A stretch of DNA of 64,000 nucleotides from NCBI GenBank assembly GCA_025917655.1, contig CP084611.1, positions 1,240,001 through 1,304,000 of the forward strand, in the 5' to 3' direction. The DNA comes from Chlorella sorokiniana (lineage: Eukaryota; Chlorophyta; Trebouxiophyceae; Chlorellales; Chlorellaceae). Under the pieces are notes generated by a model, which was not told where the DNA came from, ran no database searches, and saw only the letters and a program-made list of their open reading frames with translations. Position numbers and translations under genes: made by a program. Of the stretch, positions 1-12,400 are shown in pieces (positions within the stretch are counted from its first letter, which is position 1; every line of letters begins with the position of its first letter).

Positions 1-161
1 ACGCGGTGCCCGTAGAGCCGCCAGTCCACGGCGTCCCAGTGGCGACGCAGCAGGCGCAGCAGCGCTGGCAGCGTGATGCCGCTGAGGAAGTGGTTCTTGA
101 CGCTGAAGCGCCGTGGCAGGCCTGGGGCCAGCTCATACACCGGATCGGCGGTGCACTCCAT
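1..161 (-). CDS. 5' end of an unrecognised gene (truncated by window)
   Basis: An open frame reads leftward from an ATG at 161 to the window edge without a stop, giving about 53 residues. The start of the protein is not obviously a signal or transit peptide. The stretch contains the segment FSVKNHFLSGITLPALLRLL followed by WDAVDWRLYGH, a pattern of hydrophobic, Trp and Arg residues that looks like folded protein rather than chance. I cannot place it in a family from 53 residues. The frame is open throughout, codon use is GC-rich like the neighbours, and the ATG faces the start of the next gene across a 557 bp gap, which fits a divergent promoter. The alternative is a chance open frame. Confidence 0.5.
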   Translation of the reverse strand, partial: MECTADPVYELAPGLPRRFSVKNHFLSGITLPALLRLLRRHWDAVDWRLYGHR

Positions 162-718
162 GGCCGCAGCGACGGCAGAATGAGGGGGTCAAGGGTAATT
201 GGCACGGAGCGATGCAGCAGGGATGGGCGCAATTTGATCAAGGCAGATCAGCATAATGAAATCAAGGAGGAATGAAGAGAAGGCAGGCTCGCAGGAGCGG
301 CATCTTTATGTCACGCTACCCTTCTCGGACACTGTGGCATAGCCTCAAATATTCAAAGAGCAATGGAGACTGCCGTGTGCCTGCGGTGCGCAATTCAGAC
401 GCACGCTCTGCGCTGATGTGTCATCTGCCAGGTGACATATCAGCATCTCGTTTTCAAACCTTCCGCATAACCCACCACTCCGACACGCCCCACTCGCCTC
501 TTACAGCTTCAAGGAACTCGTTTACCCCGTCTGATTACGCCAGTGAGGCATTCGACTGAGGCGCCGGCGCTCGTTCCCACAGTGTCCCACTTACTCCTGG
601 CTGCGTTGCCTTTCTGTTGCCTGCCCTCCCGAGCGTTTATTACAGGTAAGACGATCTTGGGGCCTCTCTTCGCCCGATCACCTCTCGTCAACAATTGACA
701 GGTCCCGCTTCTCGCAGG
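162..718. promoter_or_regulatory. Divergent intergenic region (557 bp)
   Basis: This stretch separates two divergent starts (161 minus, 719 plus) and must hold both promoters and both 5' leaders. It is visibly less GC-rich than the coding flanks. Open frames inside it have no recognisable protein character. I see no firm TATA box or operator. Confidence 0.5.
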
Positions 719-3700
719 ATGACAGGCTGCCCGTTCGGAGGACGTTCTAGCATCACTGGAGAGGGGCCAATCAGCCCCAGGCGCGCGCTGCAGGAGGTGA
801 GCCGGAGCCTTGTGGGCGTGGCGCAGAAGCAGCGCATCGGCGCTTCCTCGTCAGCGGTGACCAGAGCTCGTTGCACGGGGCTCCATCCATCTCATTGCTC
901 CGTTGGCTTTCCTGCAGGCCAATCAAGCCGAGGCTGCGGCGATTTGTCCCAAGCAGCTCCTGCGCCTCCCCTCCGGGCGCGCACGCGTCCGCCTGCTATG
1001 TGAGCGTGCTGCTGCCTTGCCCACTGCTCCGGCTGGTGTGCATGCATACGTCTGCATGAACGCGTGGTGACCCTGCTGCAGACGAGGAGTATGTGCACCT
1101 GGACTTGCTGCGGAGCGTGTGGGAGCGCCCAGCCACCGAGCGGCCGGTGCTGGAGCCGCTGTTTGCCGCCGGCTTCCACGGCATTGAGCTCGCCCTCATC
1201 CTGCTGGCCCAGTTTGTGAGCGACGGGCGCAGGTGTGGCAGGTCCTGGTGCCATGTTCACGCCAGTGTCCGGCAACTTGCACGCTAAGCACACATTCTGG
1301 GCATGCCCAGCCGCAGCCCGTCCTGACCTACCCGCCCTCTTACAGGTATGTGGCCAAGCGCCCACGTGTTGAGCTTGTGGCCGAGGACATCGCCACCCAG
1401 GTGGGAAGAGCCGGCTTCTGGCTGTTCGCCTGCATGCCGCACGTGGGCAGTGTGGCACTGCGAGTCAGAGGCGCAATCCTGCTGGATTACACGGCACTCC
1501 TCCTGGCCGCAGCATCTGGAGGCGCGGCTGCATGCTTACCTCGCACCCACGGGCGCGCTCCCTCTGCTCCTGTGCAGTGCCAGCTGCTGACCGACGTAGT
1601 TGATGCTGAGCTGGAGGAGGAGCTGCAGGGCGGCTGCCATGCGTCCCGCCTCTCCCTCACCCAGCCCTTCCCCTTTGAGGGCTGCCCCCCACCAAGGCGG
1701 AGCCGTGCCACTCGCCGGGCCTGCAGCGCCTCACCGACGCCATCACCGCCAACCTGGGCGCCATGAGCGAGGCGGAGCGCAACTCGCTCGTCAAGGTGGG
1801 GCGGCTGCTGCCGTCGCTGGGTGATGCTGGCTGCAGGCCAGGGTGCACCGGCGGTCGGGCCTGCCGACTGGGCTGGGCTGCCTGTGGCCTGCAGCTGATC
1901 CCCCCCTGCGCTCTGCTCTGCTCCCTGCAGCTGGTGCTCAACATCACCGCAGCCTTCGCCTCCTTCCAGCGCTGGACTGTGGGGCTGGGCATCGAGGGCC
2001 AGCTCAACGGTCTGCGCGCCGCCGTGGGTCTGTCGCCTGTGCCGGTGAGCGGTCGGCCCAGATGACTGCTGCTTTCCTTCCCATCGATGCAGCCTCTTTC
2101 CAGCGGCGCCAATTCACACGCCGCCCCCACCACCACCACACCCACCACACACACACCCCACCCCCAAACACATGCATTCGCTTCCTCCGCAGGTGTGCCA
2201 CGTCCTCAACCTCGACTATGACTCGCTCTGCCAGCCCTGGCGCTGCGAGCAGACGCTGACCTGCGAGAAGTACACCCACGGTGGGCCCCGCTGGACGCAA
2301 AAAGAGAGGGGCAGCGTCGGCAGGGGCTCCACCTGAGGAAAGAGTGCACTGCCAGCTGTTATGGGCAGCCCGGCCGACTGGGGCAACTGCCTCCGTGGGG
2401 CCCCTCGTTCTGATGCTCCTGCACCATGCCCCGCCTGCGCAGCCGAGGACTTTTTCTTCAGGACAATCCACCTGGGTACAGACTGCTGGGCGTTTGTGGC
2501 GCTCTCACGCATGGAGTCAGCCCGGGCTGCGGCGCAGGCGGGCGACTGGCATGCGGCGGCTGCTCGCGCGACGCAGGTGGGCGCCTCCCTCCCGCTGCAC
2601 CCACATTTTGGTTGCCAGAGAACCGTCGCATGTCAGGGCCTGCTTTGCAAGGTTTTGCACCTGTCGGTGCTTACTGCCACCGCTGGCCGCAGTCGCTGCC
2701 ACGTGCACCACCCGGCCACTGCGCTTCGCTGGCTCAGCAGCAGCCCGCCTCCCCCACCCTCCCCCACCCCTCCCTACCCACTCGGCCCCCCCCCCCCCAA
2801 ATGAAAAACAATCGGCAGGCCTCCCGCATCCTGGACTACCTGGGCTCCCACGTGATGCTGCTGACCTCCATGAACCTGCGGGACTACCTGCACCTCAAAG
2901 TGGAGCTGGAGGGCACCAGCGGGGAGGGCTCCGCCCTCGTCAAGAGCTTCAGGCCCGCGGTGCGCAGCCTGCTGCAGCCGCTGGCCGCCGCGCTGCTGGG
3001 CTGCGACGGCGCAGCAGCGGCGGAGGCCGCCGACGCAGCCTGCCGGGCGGCCAGCCAGCAGCAGCGTGGCTCTGCGAGCGACAGCGACTGCGAGGAGGAG
3101 GAGGAGGAGGGGGCAGTGGGGAAGAGGTGGCGGGCCCGGCCCAGGACCTGCACACCCGCCTGATGGCCATCTATGAATTCCCGACAAGCAGCCAGGTGAG
3201 GCGCCGCAAAGCCCTGGGGACTGGGAGATTCCACGCTGCCACCGTCCAGCCTGCCCTGGGCTGGACACATCCGCTTGGTAACAGCCTGTTGATCACCAGG
3301 TATTGTACCCGTTCCCCTCGTTGCACTTAGCCGCACCTTCCCCCCACGTTCAACGTCAAGACCACATGCGCCCCTTACCCACCCGCCAGGGCTGTACAAC
3401 TACTGCAAGGCGCTGGAGGGGCTGGAGAGCGGCCTGCTGGGCGGCTTCTACTACCGCCACTACTGCCTGGCGGCCAACGTGATCGGCAGCGCCGCGCGGG
3501 GCACCATGAAGCGCGCCGTGGCGGCGCTCAAGGCCGGTTACGAGACGCCCGTCTTCCCGTTGCTGGACCGTTGCAGGTGTGTGGGTGGACAAGCGCTCTC
3601 CAGGGATCGCTGCGGCCGACCTCGAATGCTTCTTTGCTCTGCCTTGCCTTCCTGTGCCGCGGTTGTTGCGTTCGCCTGGGCTGTATGCGGTGACCAGCCG

Positions 3701-5941
3701 CCTGTGCCACCTGCACACGTGCCTGGAGCTTAGCCCCCTTCACTCCCTGCCTGCTTTTGCAGGGTGATGCTGGGCGTCCGCATCGATGCCGAGGTTGCGC
3801 ACAACAAGGGGCGTATGATGGATGAGATACTTCGGCGCTGCTCTTTCAAGCAGGGAGGGGCTGCCGGGAGCCTGCGCCGCCCGCGCCGCCCGCGCCCCTG
3901 GGGGCCTGCCCGGTCGGCCGCGCCTCAGCCTCCCCCTGGCACGACCCCCAACGCCGAGGACGGCTTCGAGGTCGCTCGGCGGCGGCTGTACAGCTGGGAG
4001 GGCGTACCGCATGCTTTCCGGCAGGAGGTGACGGCTGAGCTGGCGAGGCAGGCTGAGCAGCTGGGGTTGGTGCCGGCGCCCGGGGCCGCCTGCCCGCTGG
4101 CCTTCCTAGACCATGCCTGGGGCCAGCTTGCGCCTCTGGCACAGGTGAGGCTCGACCTAGTTTGTGGTGTGAGCTGTGGCGGTGTTTCTTGGTAGCGAAG
4201 CACACAGGAAATTTTGGCCGATCCACCCACCTGGATGCCTCCACACGCTCACACGCCTGCAGTACTGCGCCTGGCGCGAGGCGGCCGCCCTCTTCCAGCT
4301 CGGCAACCCGGCCTGGGACGCCGCCTTTGGGCGCGTGCTGCCCCAGGCGGCGGCTCACGTGCGGACCCTGCTGGGTCTGCCGGCAGGCGCCGACGCTGCC
4401 AACACCCCAGCTGTCCACTTCGGGGCAACAGCCACGAGCTGGTGGCCCGCCTGCTGTCGTCCTTCCTGGAGGCGCGGCGCGGAGGCGACAACGGCGGCGG
4501 CATGCTGTGCACGCTGCGCCCGCTGCGCCTGCTCACCACCGACACCGAGTTCTACTCCTTCACTCGCCAGCTCAACCGCTTCGTGGGTGAGTGCCTGATG
4601 TGCTGCGCATCGCCTCTGGTGCAAGTCCCCGCTTGCCGCTTCCAGCGCCTTGTCTGCGGTTTAGCCCAGAGCCTGTTTGGTGTTTTTATGAAGACTGTTT
4701 TATGAGCATCCTGCAGAGGCGGGCCTGGCCAGGGTGGATGTGGTGCCAGCCGAGCCGACAGACACCTTTGCCGAGCGCTGCGCAGCGGCGGTGGCGCGTG
4801 CTGCCGCCGCGGGACGGCAGTACACTGCCGTGTACGTCTCACAGGTCACCTACCTCTCGCAGCGCTGCCTGCTGCCCAGCATCCCCGACTTTGTGAGCCG
4901 TGTGCGTGCCGCCGCTGCCGACCCCAAGACCGGCGAGGCGGCGGCAGCGCCAGCAGCAGCAGGCACAGCCGGCAGCACCCCAGCCGCCCCCCTGGTCATC
5001 ATCGACGGCTACCACAGCTTCTGCGCGCTGCCCACCCGCCTGGGCGCGGCGGGGCAGTCCTGCTGCTATGTGGGCGGCCTCCTGAAGCACGCCGGCTGCG
5101 GCGCCAACTGCGCCTTCCTGGTCACCCCGCCCCACCTCGCCCCGCGCCCCGTCATCACCGGCTGGCTGGCCGACCCCTCGGTGCTCGCCTCCGGCAGCTC
5201 CGGCATCCAGGTCGGGTCGGAGGTGAGCGGGTGGGGGGGGCACAGGGGCCCGGCTTTCCAGCTGTGCATGCGCGGGGTCGTCCTTTGACGAGCCCAGCAT
5301 GCAGCTAGGCAGCAGGGCTGGTGGATCTGGAAACAGGGCTGACCCCCTCCCTGGCGCCCTGACAGGTCGGCTTCCTGCCTGAGCTGGCGCTGCAGGGCGG
5401 CACCCCCTCCTACCTGCTGCCCCTCCTCACATTCAACCACCTCATGCAGGCGAGCCTGCGCAGCTGTGGGCACCGGCTGCTGCCCTGGCCTGCAACCCGC
5501 TCGCTGCACCACCTCCACAGCAAGGGCGATGCGCCAGCTGGGGCCTCCCTCATGGTCTGCGTGCCTCGCCCTCCTCCTCCCTTGCAGCTCTGGCAGGAAG
5601 CGGGGCCGCAGCCCGTCAACGTGGAGGGGCTGCACGCACATGTCGTGCGCCTGCAGGAGCGCTTCCTGGAGCGGCTGGACGCTGCTGGGCACCCAGCCAT
5701 CAGCACGCGCACCCTGCTGCCGCCGCAGGACACCGCCTGCCGATCACACACCCTGGTCTTTGCCCAGCCAGATGCCCCCGCTGCCAAAGACGTTGTGGAT
5801 GGCCTCGCCAGCAAGGGGGTGGCGGTGGATTGCCGCAAGGCCTTTGTGCGCTTCGGTTTTGGCGCCAACCACAGCGCAGCTGACGTGGACGCCTTGCTGG
5901 AGGCGCTGATCGCGCTGGCACCTTCAGCTCGCAAGGTGTAG
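719..5941 (+). CDS. Tryptophan 2,3-dioxygenase-like / kynureninase-like fusion protein
   Basis: The N-terminal half resembles tryptophan 2,3-dioxygenase (heme-dependent opening of tryptophan to N-formylkynurenine). It has YVHLDLL, the distal-His motif FHGIEL near 1180, LRDYLHLKVELEGTSGEGS near 2876, and FYYRHYCLAANVIG near 3450, whose His aligns with the heme ligand. The C-terminal half resembles the kynureninase/class V aminotransferase fold: SHELVARLL, VYVSQVTYLSQR, IIDGYHSF near 5000, then GGLLKHAG with the PLP lysine near 5080. Exons include 719-796, 918-999, 1082-1232, 1346-1400, 1931-2044, 2193-2280, 2443-2576, 3390-3576, 3763-4144, 4263-4586, 4717-5222, 5366-5449 (GC donor) and 5588-5941. 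The halves join in phase across the 3577-3762 intron. Unspliced, the first half would stop at TAG 3731-3733, about 30 bp before an ATG at 3764, so a dicistronic reading is possible. One-base frame changes occur near 1690, 3100, 3390 and 4424. Family assignment is firm; substrate is inferred. Confidence 0.72.
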
Positions 5942-6267
5942 CTTCCGTGAGGAAAGGTGCATCATCCTGACCGAGCAAGCAGGCTGATTTCGCTGCTGGT
6001 CAGTAGCACTGCTTTGTGAAAGGCACCATGGCACGCGGCACCCCTATGCCCTGTACCCGCCTCAGGACTGTTCAGCCTGGTGCGCCCTGTACATCAGATG
6101 ATCATGTATCAAATGCTTCTTGCTTGCTTACACCGGTTTGTGATATTCTTGTCCCCCTCTACTCTCGTGTTCCTGTGGCACCGCACGCCATTCATCCGTC
6201 CTGTTAAAGTCTTGTACTCCGACTCGCATGTTCTTGAACCTCATCAAATGCACATTAGCAAATTGAT

Positions 6268-6286
6268 GTAATCAAGTACCATGTAA
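6268..6286 (+). terminator. Two TGTAA poly(A) signals
   Basis: TGTAA occurs at 6268-6272 and 6282-6286, about 330 bp after the stop of the dioxygenase/kynureninase gene. TGTAA is the usual green-algal polyadenylation signal. The surrounding 5942-6420 is relatively AT-rich and shows no coding exon, which fits a 3' untranslated region followed by the promoter of the next gene. Confidence 0.55.
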
Positions 6287-6420
6287 CACCTAATCAAAGC
6301 GTTTGCGGGTACAGGTTTGGCCAGAAACATGCGCTTTGAGCCGCAGTACAATGATTGTACAGAATGCTGAGCAGAGACGTCGCGTGGATATGAACTCTCC
6401 TCCCAATTCTCCGCTTTCGC

Positions 6421-9400
6421 ATGAATAAGGATTTACGACTACCGCCACTACTGTGCACTTGGGGTGCACTTGGGTTGTCTGAGGGCTCGGTTGCCGGGAA
6501 GGCGCCTGTGGGCGCGGTTCCTCCTTCAACTACTGTCGTTTTTCGATTTCTCACACCTGAAATAAAGTGATCGCAGCCTTTCAATCAAAGTCGCGGTTAC
6601 CAGCGGGCGGTCAAACGATGCCGACACAAGCCCCCTGGCGGTCTCCTATGGGAGCCTCTTCCGCTATGCCACGCTGAAAGAACGCGGCGTGATCGCGCTG
6701 GGATGCGTGTCAGCCGCTGCCACAGGTCGGCCGCCCTCAGCGCCCCCAGCCGCCTGCTGAGCTACCTTGATGTGCCGCGCATGACTCGCATGCTCTTGCC
6801 ACCCCGGTCGTGCAGGAGTCATGACCCCTGTGTTTGCTCTCTTCTTTGGCAACCTTTTGAATGCATTCTTCGAGCCCGACTTTGTTTCTCAAGTCAACAA
6901 GTTTGCCCTCATCATCCTGGGGGTGTCTGCAGCCGCCGGGATCTCTGGTGCGTGGTAGCACTGGCCCAGGCAGCCCTGACCCCAAGTCCCTGGGTGCACA
7001 TCATCAGCAGCGGCCAGGTCAACCCCGTGTCTTGTGTGTGACCGCAGGCACTCTGCAGTTCTCCTGCTTGATGTGGGGTGGCTCGCAGCAGGCCAACCGC
7101 GTGCGCTTCCTGTACCTCTCCTCCCTCCTGTCCCAGGCGCGCAGGCTTGCTCATGGTGGTGCTCTGCCGCAGCCTCTGCTGCTCTGCAGGCTGAGGGGCT
7201 GTATACTGCGCCATGCCCATCTTCTTATCTGATCTGCACCCACCCTGCTTCTTTCCGCCACCTGGCAGGACATGGCCTTCTTCGACACCTCGGCCGCCAC
7301 CTCCGACCTGCTGCACGCGCTGCGCGAGGAGGCGCTGGCCTACCAGGAGGCGGTGTCGGACAAGCTGGGCAGCTTCGTGCAGGGCGTTGCCTGCTTCGTG
7401 GGGGCCATGGTGAGGGGTGCCCACGGGTGGGGAGGGCTGGCGGCAACCCTCGTTTGCAACACTCTGTATGCTCTGCATATGCCCTTCACATGCCCTCCTG
7501 GGCTGCACCGCAGATCGTGTCTTTCATCCGCGGTTGGGATCTGAGCCTGGTGAGCGCCATGCATCCACTGCTGCCCGGCTTCTGCTCGCTCTGGCGGCTT
7601 GGCACCAGTGCACACCTCGTCATTGCGCGGGACGCTTGCGCTGCATTCGCAGGTTGTGCTGGCTTCCGTGCCTGCCCTGGTCATCGTGGGCGCCGTGTGC
7701 GGCATCTTCACCGCCCGCCTCCAGGTGTCTAGGCTGCCACGTGATCTGCGTATCCTATGTGCCTGCGTTCGCCCTCGGCGCACCCGGCTGTCTCTCAACT
7801 GCCGATGTGCCCCTGCAGGCCAAGGCCACCAAGGCATACAGCCGTGCGGGCGGCATTGCCCAGGAGGCCGTCTCCAACCTGCGCACCGTGGCCGCCTATG
7901 GCCAGGAGGAGGCTGCGGTGAAGAGCTACGCGTCAGCGCTGACCCCGCCCACCAAGGTGCGGCGGCAGCACGCAGGGACGGCAAGGCGCGCTGCTCGCTA
8001 GCGCCCCAGCTCCCAGGCTGTGACTGCAGCCAGCGCTCCACCTGGCTTGCCGAGGGCCAGCCCCCTGAGCTGCGTTTGTGCATGCCCTCCCCCTTCTGCC
8101 GCCCCCTGCAGCTGGGTGAGCGGCAGGGCCTGCTGGCAGGGTTCACCCTCGGCTCCACCCACCTCGTCTTCTTCGCCGCCTACGCCCTGGCCATCTGGTA
8201 CGGCAGCGGGCGCGTGGCGGACGGCGACATGGACACCGGCAAGGCGAGCAGGGCGTGGGAGAGGGGGTGACTGCCCTCGTCGGCGGGTTGCCCGAGGCCT
8301 GCCAGCAGCTGTCGCCGGCAAGCCTGCTGCACATGCTGCATGTTGCCTGGTGGCCTTGCGGTGCAGGTGTGGAGCATCATCCTGTCCTGCGTCCTGGGCG
8401 GCTTCTCGCTGGGAGGGGTGAGCGGCGGAGGGGCAGCGCCTCTTGACCGACCAAAAGCCTGAGCACGTGCGGGATGTGTGTTTGTGTTGCTGCGCGTGCA
8501 AGCAACAATGTCTCCCCCTTTGCATGCAGGCCATGCCTCACTTGGCAGTGTTCAAGCAGGGCTGTGTGGCGGCGGCGGGCCTCTTTACCGTGATTGAGCG
8601 CACACCCGCCCAAGCCTCCAGCGCAAGCGGCGACGCGGTCGTCGTCACCTTCACCGCCAGCCAGGGAGGGCGGTGGGGCCCAGCAAGGTGGCACCCGCCG
8701 CCAAGTCCAGCCAGGTGGTCTACACGGGGAGGACGGCGAGCTGGTGCCAGCTGGCAAAGCCTGCCGCGGCGATCTGGAGCTGGCCAACATCACCTTTGCC
8801 TACCCCGCCCGTCCAGACCGACCGGTCTTTAAGGGCCTGAACCTGCTGTTCCCTGCAGGCAAGCAGTACAGACAAGGGTGGGGTGGCAGCGTGTGCGTGT
8901 GGGAGGCAATTATTTATGTCTTGCACTTGCGGAAGGTGCAGCCTGCAGACCACGGCATTGTTTCTGCGCTCACCACTGCAACCACCAGCCTGCTTGCCTG
9001 CCTGCTCAGTCGTTCATTCTGGTGCCCTCCAGGCAAGACCACTGCGCTGGTGGGTGAGAGCGGCTCCGGCAAGTCCACCATCATCCAGCTGCTGCTGCGC
9101 CTGTACGACCCCAGCCGCGGCGCGGTGCTGCTGGACGGCCGCGACGTGCGCACCCTGCCCCTCAGATGGCTGCGCGCGCAGGTGGGGCGCTGGATGGCCG
9201 GCGCTGCAGCTCCCCCTTCCCTCTCACAAGGCAGCTTGCAGCAGCTGCTTCTGACCTGGTCCCGCCTAAACTTGCGCACACGCACATAAACTCACCCGCG
9301 CTCACCCCCGCAGTTTGGCCTGGTCAGCCAGAACCCCACCCTGTTTGCCTCCTCCATCTTCGACAACATCTCCCTGGACAGCGGCGCCACCATGGAGCAG

Positions 9401-12400
9401 GTGGTGGCGGCCGCCATGGCCGCCAACGCGCACGGCTTCATCTGCAAGCTGCCCAATGGGTGAGGCGGGCGCTTGGCCTAGGGTGGCGCCCTGGAGGAGC
9501 GGGCTGCTGAGCCGATCAAGGGAATGGAATTGAAAGGAGAGTCATAATGCCTCTGGCTCAGATACACACATGCACCCACCCTGCGCTGGCGCCTCCCATG
9601 CCTGCCAGGTACGACACGATCGTGGGCGAGAAGGGCAGCAACCTGAGCGGCGGCCAGAAGCAGCGCATCGCGCTGGCCCGCGCCGTGCTGCGCAGCCCCG
9701 CGGTGCTGCTGCTGGATGAGGCCACCTCCGCGCTGGACGCGGGCTGCGAGAAGGCGGTGCAGGCGGCGCTGGAGGCGCTCATCCCGGGGCGCACCTGCAT
9801 CACCATCGCGCACCGCCTGTCCACGGTGGCCGCCGCCGACGCCATCCACGCGCTGAAGAACGGGGCGGTGATCGAGTCTGGCACGCACCGCCAGCTGCTG
9901 GAGGCAGGCGGCTACTACGCCAGCCTGGCCGCCAAGCAGGCTCTGCGCCTGTCGGACGAGGGCGGCGCCGCCGGCGACGACGATGCAGTGGTCGCGGTGG
10001 CGGCTGGCGGGCGCAGCAAGGGCCCCCTGCGCACCGTGCGTGACTCTGTGCTGCGCCGCGGCTCTGTGCGCCTCTCCGTCATCCCACAGGCAGGCAGAGG
10101 GACCAGGGCTGGGTGTGCTGCTTGGTGAACGGCGCGTTCGACGGTTGGCGGGCGAGACTCTGACAGGATCTAGCAAAGTGGACCCTGCCTGCTTGTGCCC
10201 AGCCAGCTGAGGCGCTGCATGGCCTGCCCCGCTCCCCCACGCTGCAGCAACTCATGGACAAGATGCAGGCACGCAAGTCGCGGGAGGAGACAGAGGCGCC
10301 GCCCGTCGGGTTTGGCCGCCTGCTGGCCCTCAACCACCCAGAGCTGCGCTACCTCCTGCTGGGCCTGGTCTGCGCGGCGCTGGCGGGCCTGCAGGTCGGT
10401 TTCGCCGCGCGCCTTGGCGGCGGTTGCTGCACTGCCCAGCGGGCCGCCAAGCTCAGCGCTGCCCGCGCTTCTGCGTCACCAGCCGCTGCCCTGCTGCTCC
10501 TGGATCAAACAGCCTCCTGCCTCTCCCGATCCAGATGCCCGGCTTCTCGTTGGCTCTGTCCGAGGTCCTGGCTGGGCTCTACCTACCCGACCCTGCTGAC
10601 GTCAGGCAAGACGGGCGCAGGGCACCCCGGAAGGGGGGGCTGCTGCCTCGGCTGTTTGGTGGGCACGGCGTCGGCGCAACGCTGCAGCTCTGTGCATGCC
10701 TTGTGCACCTTGTAAAACCGCCTGGCCCGTTGCACACGCACGCAGGTCTGAGGGGCGCAAGTGGGCGCTGGTGTTCTTCTGCATCGGCCTCGGAATCCTG
10801 GTGGTGGAAACGGTGGAGGTGGGGGCGCCTGCTGCGGCCCGCCCGCCCTGCTGGGCTCCCCTGCACGGTGCCACACTGCCAGGCAGCCCAGCCTGGGCGC
10901 ACGCTGCTGTGGGTCGCCCTGCGCCCCAGCCTCCCGCAACCCTTGCCGTGGTGCAGGGCTGGTGCTTTGGCGTGATGGGCCAGCGCCTGGCCACCCGCCT
11001 GCGCACCCTCATGCTCAAGTCGCTGCTGCGCCAGGAGGCCGCCTTCTTCGACCGCCCGAAAACGCCCTCAGCCCTCATGTCCTCGCTGGCGGGCGACGCG
11101 GCCAGCGTGCGCGGCGCGGTGGGCGACCGCCTGGGCGTGCTGGCCACCGTGCTGTCCTGCATCGTGGCATCCTACACCATCGCCTTCATCAACAGGTGCG
11201 CGCGCCCGTGTGCACCCCGTGTGCACATCAGGGCGTTTGTGTCCAGGCGCAAGCGCAAGCGCCCGGCAATGCGTGGCAGCCGGGCACCGCGCACATGCGG
11301 ACTCCTCTGCGCGCTGACCGCCGGATGCTGAGAAGTTGGGGCTGCGACACGGAAAGCGCAGGAGTGCCTGGCATGAGCCGTGTGGTGCAAGCAGAGCCTC
11401 ACTGAGCCCTGCAGCCCGTTGCCGGCCGTTGAAGGCCCCCGCCTGCTGTTGTCGCCCTCCTCGCGCAGCTGGTCGGTCACGCTGGTTGTGACCGCGGTGC
11501 TGCCGGTGCTGGTGGCCTCTAACGGCGTGCTTGCCAAGTACGCGTTCGGGCGGCGCAGGCCGACCGCGGCGCGCTGGCCGCCGCCAACACCCTGGCGGCG
11601 GAGGCCCTCACCTCCATCCGCACCGTGGCCGCCTTCAACATGCAGCCCTCCTACGCCCGCCTGTACCAGCAGGAGCTGCAGCGGGCGCGCAGGCGCGGGC
11701 AGCCGCGCTGGCGGGGCTCGCCTTTGGCTGCAGGTGGGCGGCCGCCTCGGTTGCGCAGCTGCAGGGCGAGGCCGACATGTCATGTTGCCTCCGCGCGCAC
11801 CGCAGCTCTCAGCCTCCTCTGCGGTCTGCCTCGAACTGGTCACACCGTCCTGCGCTCGGCTGCGCCCACTCCCCCTGCAGCCAGTTCTTCCTGCTGGGCG
11901 TGACCAGCCTGGGCTTCTGGTTTGGCGGCACCCAGATCGAGGGCGGGCACCTGGGCTTCAAGGAGATGCTCACCGCCAACATGTCGGTGTTTTACGCTGC
12001 CTTTGGGCTGGCGCAGGTGGGCCAGGGGGCATGACATGCGTGTGGCTGTGTGCGTGGGTGCGTGGAGTTGGGGTGGCCGCCGGGACGTCATGCACGGCAG
12101 CGGCGGCAGCGGCATGCCTTACTCCGAGGCTCAACCTTTCAGGCTGGGTTCCAATGCTCTCTATCATCGGCCCGTGCCGCCGCCGCAGGCCCAGACCGCC
12201 TTCCCGAGCTGGCCCGCGCGCCGCGGACGCCGTGCGCCGCACCTTTGCCATCCTGGACCGCACGCCGGGCATCAGCCCCGCCGGCGGCGCTCAGATGGAG
12301 ATGGAGGGGGCTGTGGAGCTGAGGCGCGTCGCCTTTGCCTACCCCTCCCGCCCCGGCCGCCTCATCCTGAAGGAGTTCAGCCTGTCGGTGGCGGCGGGCA

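Noticed and set aside
719-5941. Pseudogene status for the dioxygenase/kynureninase locus
   Set aside because: The frame breaks are single bases, catalytic residues on both halves are intact, and the same kind of break is found in essential genes such as PWP2.
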